Assembly (NCBI RefSeq): GCF_012030425.1
Contig: NZ_JAAUVN010000006.1
Span: 186,001 to 250,000 of the forward strand
DNA: 64,000 bases
From: Sphingobacterium sp. B16(2022)
GTDB taxonomy: Bacteria > Bacteroidota > Bacteroidia > Sphingobacteriales > Sphingobacteriaceae
Direction: 5' to 3'
Positions 37,701-45,939 of this stretch are shown one piece after another. Each line of letters opens with the position of its first letter. Position 1 is the stretch's first letter. A program made the translations under genes and the position numbers. The notes beneath the pieces were generated by a model, which saw only the letters and a program-made list of their open reading frames with translations, had not been told where the DNA came from and ran no database searches.

Positions 37701-37968
37701 AGAGGAAGGAGCAGTATACGACAATAACTTCATTAAATTAAGAGAGCTATCGATCGGTTACAAGATTCCTGACAGTTTCACGAACAAGCTTAAAATCAAC
37801 AACCTTCGCGTATCGCTATTGGGAAGAAACTTATTCTATATCTATAGAACGTTAAAGAACCTGGATCCAGAAGCTCCAGTTGGAAATGCATGGTGGTCTC
37901 AAGGTGTTGACGTAGGTTCAACTGCGGCGACAAGAAGCTTTGGTTTTTCACTAAATGCTAATTTCTAA
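34744..37968 (+). CDS. SusC-like TonB-dependent outer-membrane transporter (first cassette)
   Basis: Imports oligosaccharides across the outer membrane with its SusD partner and TonB energy. The signal peptide (1-24, SSLFAQ) is followed by a CarboxypepD_reg-like domain (about 27-105: ITGTVKDASGPVSGVTVTVKG), the TonB-box-like LDEVVVTAMG, a plug (about 115-235, with QIRGINSLNFQRQPLYVVDG and LKGAAASALYGSDAASGV) and a 22-strand barrel ending SLNANF. 1074 aa is typical. The ligand is unknown; the fucosidase downstream suggests a fucosylated glycan. The N-terminal 110 residues are very like those of the second copy at 42596. Confidence 0.95.
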   Translation: MNYFQKKSAGLALCTLVSASSLFAQQSITGTVKDASGPVSGVTVTVKGTSRATQTTANGSFTIQASQGETLRFTTIGYKPTEVLVGSTKSINVTLIQDASALDEVVVTAMGIKRDAKALGYAVSSIKAEEITKAGNTNFGSALYGKAPGVKITTAPGGSASAVNVQIRGINSLNFQRQPLYVVDGIIIRNDQQNGSSGANNNNYWNDQRIRGNGMLDINPSDIENISILKGAAASALYGSDAASGVIVITTKKGIKGKGLGVDFNYNGSIERAAFLPKFQNTYGPGYDAKTNIANGATAEGWFVDDKLPGGRRPYYRAYGSFGPKFTGEDVLWWDGQIRPYVARKNNYYDVFDKGYNSTANVGISNQTDKINYRLSATRMDYKSTSPGSKQNKNTFNLNSTVKLSSKLSTDIVANFVNTNTHNRARLLGEVLGTFDGFFSRTEDMSAMKNAYQTSEGYKYSKQGSGRPEEFLFPMRATNLLDYFWNQYKNSYEETENRILTSATLNWDVVNHLKFRGRIGNDFTSATSTNKQYTEYATAYNPAKSSTGGFGTSKGAYSILYGDAMLTYSNKISQDFDYSASLGFQSRTESYDDQSSNTAAGLVTENWFSLSNSYAQAETTNSRKEMLKYAYFGTLNIGYKGYAYLDGTYRSEYSSTLPTANNNYQYGSVSGSFIFSDAFDLKSDKFSYGKLRASYGIVGNDAPIYAANISNTQAPLLSVNGAVPSLTYTSNYGNLNLKPERKYEMEFGVELKFLKNRLGLDVSYYNNYIEDQILNLTLPSSTGARSQILNIGKVANNGLEVSLNGTPIQNDNFTWTSRLNYSFNNSKVKTLAPGVDELLFYSADENSLKITAREGEKLGNIYVYDIAKDQQGNNIISNEGFYVIDKTKYKHVGNIMPKAIGGWTNTFTYKNFMLDFTADYRFGGQMVSENLKYGMSAGLYENTLQYRETGITLQGVNANTGKANDVHLSAPEYYMNTFGWGANSWSEEGAVYDNNFIKLRELSIGYKIPDSFTNKLKINNLRVSLLGRNLFYIYRTLKNLDPEAPVGNAWWSQGVDVGSTAATRSFGFSLNANF

Positions 37969-37986
37969 CATTAATCTACTGAAATC

Positions 37987-39567
37987 ATGAAAAAAATATT
38001 TTTATCAATCATAACATTAATAACAGCTTGCACTACGATGGTGGGCTGTAAATCGCAGTTAGAGGAAAAATTTCAAAATCCAGATGCCTCCACACAAGCA
38101 AACATCCCTGCATTTTTTGCAAAGATGCTCAACAATGATCGGGTAAGACCATCTTACTATCACTATAGAACTTTCATTCTATCAAATCAGGCTGTTTACA
38201 CGCAAACTGCATCGTTTACGCCCTCATTGAGCATGTATCAACCAGGAGACAATTACTCGTACACCTATTGGTCAGATTTTTATTCGACTGGCGTATTAGG
38301 ATTGAATCGTAGTATGAATAAAGCCTATTCAGAACTTTCAGAGACTGAAAAACCAAATATGGAAATCTTCATGCAAACAGCAAAAATATTGATGTATGAC
38401 GAGGCTTCAAAAATGATTGACAACTTCGGAGACATCCCTTTTAGCGAAGCCGGAAGTTTACCCGCTATCGGAGAAATTGTAAAGCCTAAATTTGATGAAC
38501 AAAAAGATTTATATTATCAATTCATTGATGAATTAAAAAAGATCAATGACTATTTAGCAACAGCACAAACAAATGCTGATTTCTCTAAGTACGATATCCT
38601 TAACAGTGGAAATATCAACAAATGGAGAAAGTACACAAACTCGCTAAGACTTCGTTTATTAATGCGTATCTCTTTTGTTGATGAAGCAAAAGCAAGAACT
38701 GAAGTATTGGAAATGTTGAATAATCCAGCTCAATATCCATTAACTGATGGCGGTAATGTGGCTAATTATAACCCTGCAACGGAAGATATTTTATTACAGC
38801 CCTTAACGAATTATACCGGAAGTTTGAGACAAGCATTAATTGAAGGTCCGAATCAATATGCGCCTGACCACATGCTAAACAAAGTTATGCTGCCGTCCAA
38901 TGATCCACGTATTCCTGTTCTTTTTGACAAATTTGGTAGAACAACTAATAATGTTTTTTATCCAAACAAAGAATATAAGGCTATGCCCATAACGTTCACA
39001 TCAGAAGAAATCAACACAAAATATCAAGACTATGCTGTCTTAGATTCTGCGACAATCTTCGATAACAATGCTTTACCCGGAATTGTATTTTCAGCATCAG
39101 AAACCAATTTCAATAAAGCAGAAGCATTACTACGTTGGGGGGCTAGTTCTGCAGCAAAAGAAGCTTATAATACAGCTGTAAAACAGTCGGTTTCATTTTA
39201 CTATTATTTGAACAATAGCAATAAATCAGGATTAAAAACAGAATTAAAACCTGCCGACGATATCATCAATACTTTTACAAACAGCTCCACTATTTCATTC
39301 ACAAACAATCAAACTAAAGATCTTGAATTGATCTGGACACAGAAATGGTTGCATTACGGTTTTCTTCAAGCACAACAAGCATGGGCAGAATTGAGAAGAA
39401 CAGGATACCCTGTCTTAACTCACCCAGAAGGGGGCTTAGCTAACTATGCGACACCACCAACACGTTTGATGTACCCTTCTGAAGAAATTGCTAATAATCA
39501 AGCAAACTATGAAGCAGTAAAAGGGAAAGATAAGAGAGACACCAAAATATTTTGGGACGTCAACTAA
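37987..39567 (+). CDS. SusD-like surface glycan-binding lipoprotein (first cassette)
   Basis: A cell-surface lipoprotein that forms the lid of the SusC channel and binds glycan. The lipobox MVGCKS gives Cys21, and the body has the helix-rich SusD fold with SusD-like_2 features, NIPAFFAKMLNN near 43 and EIFMQTAKILMYDEASKMIDNFGDIPFSEA near 130. The C-terminus TKIFWDVN is shared with the second copy. 526 aa. It starts 18 bases after SusC and is followed by a hairpin terminator. Confidence 0.93.
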   Translation: MKKIFLSIITLITACTTMVGCKSQLEEKFQNPDASTQANIPAFFAKMLNNDRVRPSYYHYRTFILSNQAVYTQTASFTPSLSMYQPGDNYSYTYWSDFYSTGVLGLNRSMNKAYSELSETEKPNMEIFMQTAKILMYDEASKMIDNFGDIPFSEAGSLPAIGEIVKPKFDEQKDLYYQFIDELKKINDYLATAQTNADFSKYDILNSGNINKWRKYTNSLRLRLLMRISFVDEAKARTEVLEMLNNPAQYPLTDGGNVANYNPATEDILLQPLTNYTGSLRQALIEGPNQYAPDHMLNKVMLPSNDPRIPVLFDKFGRTTNNVFYPNKEYKAMPITFTSEEINTKYQDYAVLDSATIFDNNALPGIVFSASETNFNKAEALLRWGASSAAKEAYNTAVKQSVSFYYYLNNSNKSGLKTELKPADDIINTFTNSSTISFTNNQTKDLELIWTQKWLHYGFLQAQQAWAELRRTGYPVLTHPEGGLANYATPPTRLMYPSEEIANNQANYEAVKGKDKRDTKIFWDVN

Positions 39568-39582
39568 TTTTTTTATACCTTT

Positions 39583-39614
39583 AAAACTAAAGCCACTTAC
39601 GTGGCTTTAGTTTT
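39583..39614 (+). terminator. Hairpin terminator/attenuator between SusD and GH29
   Basis: A perfect 14-bp stem (39583-39596 and 39601-39614) with loop TTAC and core AAAGCCAC/GTGGCTTT, flanked by A and T runs. It sits 15 bases after the susD-like stop and 21 before the fucosidase ATG, so it probably reduces, rather than abolishes, read-through into the enzyme gene. Confidence 0.8.
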
Positions 39615-39635
39615 ATAATAACAAATTATAACCAC

Positions 39636-41069
39636 ATGAAATTAAAAACCTTAATCCCTACCCTTGCGCTGCTCTGGTCGGGACAACATAGTTTTGGTCA
39701 GGCTCATAATGTATCTTCTGGTTACCAAAAACCAACTGACCCATTAGTTATTGAAAACCTAGAACAGTGGCAGGACATGAAATTCGGACTTTTTATGCAC
39801 TGGGGCACGTACAGTCAATGGGGTATTGTCGAAAGCTGGAGCTTATGTCCGGAAGATGAAGGTTGGACACAGCGTAAACCGGAACATGGAAAGAACTATT
39901 ATGATTATGTAAAGAATTACGAAAATTTACAAAAAACATTCAACCCAACAGATTTCGATCCTAAAAAATGGGCCGATGCCACAAAAGCTGCCGGGATGAA
40001 ATATGTTGTATTTACAACAAAGCACCACGATGGATTTGCCATGTTTGACACGAAAGAGTCTGACTACAAAGTTACCTCTCCCAATACACCATTTTCAAAA
40101 AATCCGAAAGCCAATATCACAAAAGAAATTTTCAATTCCTTCCGAAACGATGGCTTTAAAATAGGTGCTTATTTTTCGAAACCTGATTGGCATACCGATT
40201 TTTATTGGTGGAACTATTTTCCACCTAAAGACCGTAACGTGAATTACGATCCGCAAAAACATCCTGAAAGATGGGAGAAGTTTAAAAACTATACCTATAA
40301 CCAATTGAACGAATTGACCTCTGAATATGGAAAAGTGGATATTTTATGGCTAGACGGCGGTTGGGTAAGACCGTTCAAAACCATTGATCAATCTGTTGAC
40401 TGGCAACGAACCATTAAGGTAGAACAAGATATAGATATGGACCGTATCGGTAATATGGCGCGGAAGAACCAACCCGGCATCATTGTCGTCGACCGTACTG
40501 TACCGGGGAAGTGGGAAAATTATGTCACGCCGGAACAGGCCATCCCAGAACACACATTAGACATCCCGTGGGAGAGTTGCATCACCATGGGTAACTCTTT
40601 TAGTTATGTTCCTAATGATCAGTACAAGCCCACTAAAAAAATTGTAGAAACTTTGATCAAAATTATCGCACGAGGAGGCAATTATTTAATGAACATCGCG
40701 CCTGGACCAAATGGGGACTACGATCAAGCGGCTTACGACAGATTAAAAGAATTAGCATCATGGATGCAGATCAACCAAGGCGCAATATATGCTACCCGTC
40801 CAGTCGCTCCCTATCACGAAGGAGATTATTACTATACCAGAAGTAAGGATAGCAAGACCGTCAATGTTTTCCATATTGTAGAAGGCGACAGCTATCAACA
40901 ACCAACTGAGTTTACATTCAATGTTCCAGATAATTTCAAAATTAAAGACATGAGTATCTTAGGCCACAAAGGAAAATTGAAATGGACACAAAAGGAAAAT
41001 AAAATTATTGTTAAGAATCCAAGCACAAAATTAAACTATGCTACCGTTATTCAATTAAAATCGAAATAA
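39636..41069 (+). CDS. GH29 alpha-L-fucosidase (exported, first)
   Basis: A retaining exo-alpha-L-fucosidase that removes terminal fucose. The signal peptide ends HSFGQ (about 22). The GH29 barrel has WQDMKFGLFMHWGTYSQWG, VFTTKHHDGFAMFDTKES and the nucleophile Asp in DILWLDGGW (about residue 239). A small beta-sandwich ends the protein (about 385-477). 477 aa is typical of the short form. It is the enzyme of the first cassette and points to fucosylated substrate. No separate promoter is clear; expression may depend on read-through of the hairpin before it. Confidence 0.94.
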   Translation: MKLKTLIPTLALLWSGQHSFGQAHNVSSGYQKPTDPLVIENLEQWQDMKFGLFMHWGTYSQWGIVESWSLCPEDEGWTQRKPEHGKNYYDYVKNYENLQKTFNPTDFDPKKWADATKAAGMKYVVFTTKHHDGFAMFDTKESDYKVTSPNTPFSKNPKANITKEIFNSFRNDGFKIGAYFSKPDWHTDFYWWNYFPPKDRNVNYDPQKHPERWEKFKNYTYNQLNELTSEYGKVDILWLDGGWVRPFKTIDQSVDWQRTIKVEQDIDMDRIGNMARKNQPGIIVVDRTVPGKWENYVTPEQAIPEHTLDIPWESCITMGNSFSYVPNDQYKPTKKIVETLIKIIARGGNYLMNIAPGPNGDYDQAAYDRLKELASWMQINQGAIYATRPVAPYHEGDYYYTRSKDSKTVNVFHIVEGDSYQQPTEFTFNVPDNFKIKDMSILGHKGKLKWTQKENKIIVKNPSTKLNYATVIQLKSK

Positions 41070-41092
41070 GGTTTAACAATAAATAACTACAT

Positions 41093-41130
41093 AAAACCTA
41101 CTGCATCGATCCTGCAGTAGGTTTTTTTTT
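41093..41130 (+). terminator. Rho-independent terminator after the first cassette
   Basis: A 13-bp stem AAAACCTACTGCA/TGCAGTAGGTTTT with a 7-base loop, ending in nine or more T residues, 24 bases after the fucosidase stop. It is the strongest terminator in this region and closes the first cassette. Confidence 0.9.
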
Positions 41131-41397
41131 GCCCATCTTTCCGAATCCTGTTACAATTTTTCGAAACTTATATCTCTTCTCAAAAAATAGTTTTAAAATA
41201 ATAAAATCTCCCAAAAATTTTAAATTCCCCAATTTATTCCCTCCAAAATATTGAAATCTTAATCAAAATATCTTAACTAGATTAAAATGATATTAATTCC
41301 CATTATTAAGAAAATTTACTTATTAAAAAAAAGTAAAAAGTATTTGCATCTTAATAATATAACTGTAACTTTACTATTACGGAAAACCAATCCAATT
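41131..41397. other. Regulatory gap before the second cassette
   Basis: The gap between the fucosidase stop and the next ATG is 328 bases. It holds the terminator of the first cassette and the promoter at 41343-41373. Between them is an AT-rich stretch (about 41160-41340) without a gene; it includes ATTAAT-type segments like those before the first ROK gene. Confidence 0.5.
41343..41373 (+). promoter_or_regulatory. Promoter of the second ROK-SusC-SusD cassette
   Basis: TTTG (41343-41346), then 19 bases, then TAACTTTA (41366-41373), one base off TAnnTTTG. The start would be near 41380, 18 bases before ATG 41398. This argues against the upstream in-frame start at 41287. Confidence 0.6.
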
Positions 41398-42573
41398 ATG
41401 AATAACCAGATTATAAAAGCAATATACTTTCAAAAACTGCAATCGATTGCGCAGTTGAGTAAAACATTTAATAAGAGTATTCCACTCATTACAAAGTCAG
41501 TAAATTCATTACTTGAAATGAATTTAATTGAAGGTAATGACCTTGCAGCATCTACTGGTGGAAGAAGAGCTATTCAATTTAAAATAAATAACAATTTAAA
41601 CACTTATACTTTAGTTATAGCATTAGACCAATTCTACACTTCCATTTACATATTTGATCTGGAAAATAACGTGATTGCAGAAAATGTCGATAACTATAAT
41701 CCCTTAAAAAATAGCACTAAAGCTTTAGAGACAATTATCAGTCTAACAGAAGCCATCATTGTTGAATCAAAAATTCCTGTTACCGATTTCTTAGGTATGG
41801 GCATTAGTATGCCTGGCTTCGTTGATACAGAGAAAGGTATTAATGATTCGTATGATAAACAATCGAAGCTATATCATATTAAAAAGCACATATCTGATCA
41901 TTTTAAAATCCCAACGATCATTGAAAATGACTCCACGTGTATTGCTTTTTCAGAACAAAAATTTGGTGCTGCTAAAAATATAAAAAGTTCTTTAGTCATT
42001 AATCTCAACTGGGGTGTGGGTTTGGGTATGATCGTGAACGACCAAATATTCAAAGGATCAAGCGGTTACGCCGGCGAGTTCAGTCATATTCCACTCAGTG
42101 ACAGTAACGAATTATGCTCCTGCGGAAAAAAAGGCTGTCTTGAAGTAGAAGCGTCTCTTACCGCAGCCGTAAAAAACGTGCAGACAGCAATTAATGCTGG
42201 AGAAAAATCAAGCTTAGAAGGTGATCAGCACAATAATCTGTTAGCTCAGGGTGATGCATTATTAGAAAGTGCGCTAAATGGCGATCAATTAGCTGTCGCC
42301 AATCTCGGAAAAATAGGTTATATGCTAGGAAAAGGAATAGCGACATTAATTCATATCCTCAATCCTGAAGCTATTATCATTAGTGGCAGAGGAGCTCGAG
42401 CAGGAACCATTTTAATGCCTCAGATCCAAACCGCAATCAACGAATTTTGTATTCCACGATTAGCGCAAGCCACACAACTTAAAATATCTGATACCAATAA
42501 ACAGGCCCAGAGTCTAGGAACTTCAGCCTTTATTATAGACAACTTTATACAAACACTTTTTCACACAAACTAA
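41398..42573 (+). CDS. ROK-family regulator of the second SusCD cassette
   Basis: A paralog of the ROK protein at 33544, colinear from end to end. The winged helix SIAQLSKTFNKSIPLITKS and the ROK zinc motif CSCGKKGCLEVEAS are the same, and the kinase loop is again lost (ALDQFYTS). An extension to 41287 would add 37 residues with no counterpart in the paralog, so ATG 41398 is chosen (391 aa), which also fits the promoter at 41343-41373. SusC follows after 22 bases. The strongest differences lie in the middle of the sensor domain, where a sugar would bind, so the two may sense related but distinct sugars. Confidence 0.92.
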   Translation: MNNQIIKAIYFQKLQSIAQLSKTFNKSIPLITKSVNSLLEMNLIEGNDLAASTGGRRAIQFKINNNLNTYTLVIALDQFYTSIYIFDLENNVIAENVDNYNPLKNSTKALETIISLTEAIIVESKIPVTDFLGMGISMPGFVDTEKGINDSYDKQSKLYHIKKHISDHFKIPTIIENDSTCIAFSEQKFGAAKNIKSSLVINLNWGVGLGMIVNDQIFKGSSGYAGEFSHIPLSDSNELCSCGKKGCLEVEASLTAAVKNVQTAINAGEKSSLEGDQHNNLLAQGDALLESALNGDQLAVANLGKIGYMLGKGIATLIHILNPEAIIISGRGARAGTILMPQIQTAINEFCIPRLAQATQLKISDTNKQAQSLGTSAFIIDNFIQTLFHTN

Positions 42574-42595
42574 TTACACTTATAAACCATTCGTT

Positions 42596-45500
42596 ATGAG
42601 TTATTTTTACAAAAAAAGTGCGGGATTGGCATTATGCACCTTATTTAGTGCATCCTCCCTCTTCGCACAGCAATCTATTACCGGGAGAGTAACAGATGCA
42701 AAAGGACCAGTCGCCGGTGTAACCGTTTCCGTAAAAGGAACAGCTCGCGGTACACAGACAGATGCAAATGGTAGTTTTACAATTCAAGCCTCACAAGGTG
42801 AAACTTTACGTTTTTCCAATATTGGCTACAAGTCAACAGAAATTGTAGTTGGTTCAACTAAAACGGTTAATGCTACTTTAACAGAAGATGCTTCAGCACT
42901 GGATGAAGTTGTTGTAACCGCAATGGGTATAAAAAGAGCCCCTAAAGAGCTGGGGTATGCTATGAGTACAGTTGGGGCTGAAGAGCTTACCAAAACAGGA
43001 AGTCCTAACTTTGCCGGAGCATTATACGGTAAAGCACCAGGCGTCCGTATTACTGCGGCGCCAGGGGGAGCAACTTCAGGGATCAACATCAATATTCGGG
43101 GAACAAACTCCATTACAGGAAACTCACAGCCCTTAGTCATTATTGATGGGGTTCCTATGCGGCAAACAGCCTTCAATAACTCCGATTACTGGGGTGACCA
43201 ACGTGCTCGTGGTAATGGTTTAGAAGATTTAAACCCTGAAGACATTGAGAACATTACTATTTTAAAAGGCGCGTCAGCTGCGGCACTGTATGGATCTGAA
43301 GCCATGAACGGTGTTGTTTTAGTGACCACAAAATCGGGAAAAGGCGGAAAAGGTTTTTCTGTCGACTTTAACGCGACTTATACGCATGACAAGATCGCTT
43401 ATTTACCTAGATTTCAAGATGTAAGAGGCCCTGGTTATACAAAAGCCTATCAAAATGATGGTCAGGCAGATGATATGTTTTATTATTATGGGGCAGACCG
43501 CGCAATTAACGGTGTAACAAGAGGGCTTTTGCCAGCATCAGTTAATTTCGGGCCAAAATTTGACGGCAAAGATGTCATCTCCTGGGACGGAGTGGTTAGA
43601 CCTTATGAAGCGCAAAATTCATATCATAAGCTTTTTAACAACCCAAACAATACAACTTTTAACCTTGCTTTGGGACACGCAACTGAAAACTCAAATACAA
43701 GGTTTTCGATCACTCGTCAGGATAACCAAATGACAGCATTGGACTCTTACAATAAGAAAAACATTGCTAATCTAAATACATCATTTAAACTTTGGGATAA
43801 ATTAACAACTGATATCGTTGTTAATTATGTCAATCAACATACACACAACAGACCTTTTCTGACAGATCGTTTAATAAACAATTTTACAGGAATGATGTCC
43901 ACATTTGATAATCCAGATTGGTACCTAAATAAATATAAAACAAGCCTAGGCTATAAATATGTAGTCGAAGATCCTAATGTTGAAAGCTTAACTCCTGAGG
44001 AAAATATAAGATACAACGGGGCTAAAACCGATATCTTAGACTTTATGTGGAATTCTAAAGCTAGACAATACGATGAGTATTCCAATCGTGTATTAGGTTC
44101 AGTAACTAACACATGGCAGGTCACGGGAGATTTCTCTTTGAGGGCACGTTTCTCGGCAGATATGACCAATATGCGCACAGAAGATAGACAACCTAATGAA
44201 AAACCTTTAGCATTTGCAAACACAGGTTATTTTGGTATTGGGCTTCAAAATGCAAATATTTACTATGGTGACTTCTTAGCAACTTACAATAAGCAGATCA
44301 CCACAGATGTTAAAGTAGGAGCTATGGTCGGATACACGGCTACTAAAACCATAGATACTTATCTTCAAAGAGAAACTGCAGGTGGCTTAAGCGTGCGTGA
44401 CTGGTTTGATATTAATGCATCAACAAATACAATCGGAGGAAGTGCCACCTACAACTATAGAAGAAATCAATTAAGAGATGCATTATTTGGAACCGTAAAT
44501 TTCAATCTGAAAGATTACTGGTTTGTTGAGGGAACATTAAGAAGAGAAGTCATCTCTACAATGCACCCAGACGATAATGTAGATTACTACCCTTCTGTAA
44601 ACTCAAGTTTACTACTTTCAGAAGCATTCCAACTTCCTGAGGTCTTTTCTTATGCCAAATTAAGAGGCTCCTATGGAATCGTGGGTAATTACGCAAAAAT
44701 ATATCAGAGCCCAACAAGTCTTTCGCAATCTACACTAGGAATACAAATGACAGGCGGATCACCTGTAATCTATACAACAGTTCCAACTTCTGCATTTGGA
44801 AATGAACAACTGAAATCGGAGAGAAAGAAGGAGTACGAGTTTGGTTTAGAAACGAGATTATTGAATAATCGTTTAGGATTTGACATCACTTATTATAATG
44901 GAGTGATTGACAATCAAATCCTTGACTACACACTACCTATTTCAATGGGATCGACTTCAATTGTAGCCAATGTTGGAACACTTAGCAACAAAGGTTGGGA
45001 ATTTGGGATCAATGGAACGCCAGTACAAAACGAAAACTTTAAGTGGAGTACTGTCCTCAATTTCTCCATGAATAAAAATTCTGTAGTTGAATTACCTGGA
45101 GGCGTTAAAGAACTTTTACATAGAGATTATGATGGTTCTGCTGCACAATTGATATCAAAAGTCGGTCAACCAATGGGAGATATTATGGTGCGCCCAGTCG
45201 CGACAGATGGTAACGGCAATAAAATTGTTAAGAGTGACGGTCTTTATCAGCTTGATGGAAACACATGGATCAAAGCTGGAAATGCAATGCCAAAAGCTGT
45301 GGGTGGATTTACAAATACATTCACCTATAAAAACTTTACTTTAGATGCCCTAATGGATTTCAGATGGGGTGGTCATGTCATGCCGACCGGAATCAACTGG
45401 ATGATCAGTAGAGGTTTATTGGAAGAAAGTTTAACTGCTATGGATGCAGAACATGGTGGATTGAGTTACTATAAAGTAGGAACACAAGGTATCGCAACCA

Positions 45501-45928
45501 ATGCAACACAAGGACCTAACGGAGAAATCGTGTATCACGATGGGATGTTAATGGATGGAGTAAAAGCAGATGGTTCAAAAAATGATAATATTATCTCTCA
45601 GGCTACATACTATAACAACACGTACAATTGGGGTGGTCCTCAATATTCAAACTCCCGATATGAGCTTTATGTCCAAAAGAACAATTATATTAAAATGCGT
45701 GAAATTTCTCTAGCATATCGTCTTCCAAAAGCTGTTGCGGAGAAATTAAGAGCTAAAAATGTTCAAATTTCAGCCTTTGGTCGTAATTTATTCTTCTTAT
45801 ATAGAAGTATTAAAGATTTAGATCCAGAACAAATGACTGGGGGATCAAACTGGATAAATCAAGTTTCCAATGCAGGAACAAGCCCAGCAACAAGAACATA
45901 TGGTTTAATGCTACGTGCTAGCTTTTAA
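42596..45928 (+). CDS. SusC-like TonB-dependent outer-membrane transporter (second cassette)
   Basis: Same architecture as the first copy: signal peptide (SSLFAQ), CarboxypepD_reg-like domain (ITGRVTDAKGPVAGVTVSVKG), LDEVVVTAMG, plug with NIRGTNSITGNSQPLVIIDG, and a barrel ending LMLRASF. 1110 aa, slightly longer than the first copy. The N-terminal region is nearly the same as at 34744, while the plug tip and barrel differ more, as expected after duplication and a change of ligand. It is followed by its SusD partner after 11 bases. Confidence 0.95.
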   Translation: MSYFYKKSAGLALCTLFSASSLFAQQSITGRVTDAKGPVAGVTVSVKGTARGTQTDANGSFTIQASQGETLRFSNIGYKSTEIVVGSTKTVNATLTEDASALDEVVVTAMGIKRAPKELGYAMSTVGAEELTKTGSPNFAGALYGKAPGVRITAAPGGATSGININIRGTNSITGNSQPLVIIDGVPMRQTAFNNSDYWGDQRARGNGLEDLNPEDIENITILKGASAAALYGSEAMNGVVLVTTKSGKGGKGFSVDFNATYTHDKIAYLPRFQDVRGPGYTKAYQNDGQADDMFYYYGADRAINGVTRGLLPASVNFGPKFDGKDVISWDGVVRPYEAQNSYHKLFNNPNNTTFNLALGHATENSNTRFSITRQDNQMTALDSYNKKNIANLNTSFKLWDKLTTDIVVNYVNQHTHNRPFLTDRLINNFTGMMSTFDNPDWYLNKYKTSLGYKYVVEDPNVESLTPEENIRYNGAKTDILDFMWNSKARQYDEYSNRVLGSVTNTWQVTGDFSLRARFSADMTNMRTEDRQPNEKPLAFANTGYFGIGLQNANIYYGDFLATYNKQITTDVKVGAMVGYTATKTIDTYLQRETAGGLSVRDWFDINASTNTIGGSATYNYRRNQLRDALFGTVNFNLKDYWFVEGTLRREVISTMHPDDNVDYYPSVNSSLLLSEAFQLPEVFSYAKLRGSYGIVGNYAKIYQSPTSLSQSTLGIQMTGGSPVIYTTVPTSAFGNEQLKSERKKEYEFGLETRLLNNRLGFDITYYNGVIDNQILDYTLPISMGSTSIVANVGTLSNKGWEFGINGTPVQNENFKWSTVLNFSMNKNSVVELPGGVKELLHRDYDGSAAQLISKVGQPMGDIMVRPVATDGNGNKIVKSDGLYQLDGNTWIKAGNAMPKAVGGFTNTFTYKNFTLDALMDFRWGGHVMPTGINWMISRGLLEESLTAMDAEHGGLSYYKVGTQGIATNATQGPNGEIVYHDGMLMDGVKADGSKNDNIISQATYYNNTYNWGGPQYSNSRYELYVQKNNYIKMREISLAYRLPKAVAEKLRAKNVQISAFGRNLFFLYRSIKDLDPEQMTGGSNWINQVSNAGTSPATRTYGLMLRASF

Positions 45929-45939
45929 TAATTAAAAAC

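Noticed and set aside
41287..41397. N-terminal extension of the second ROK protein
   Set aside because: The paralog lacks it, it is Lys/Ile-rich, and a promoter (41343-41373) lies inside it.
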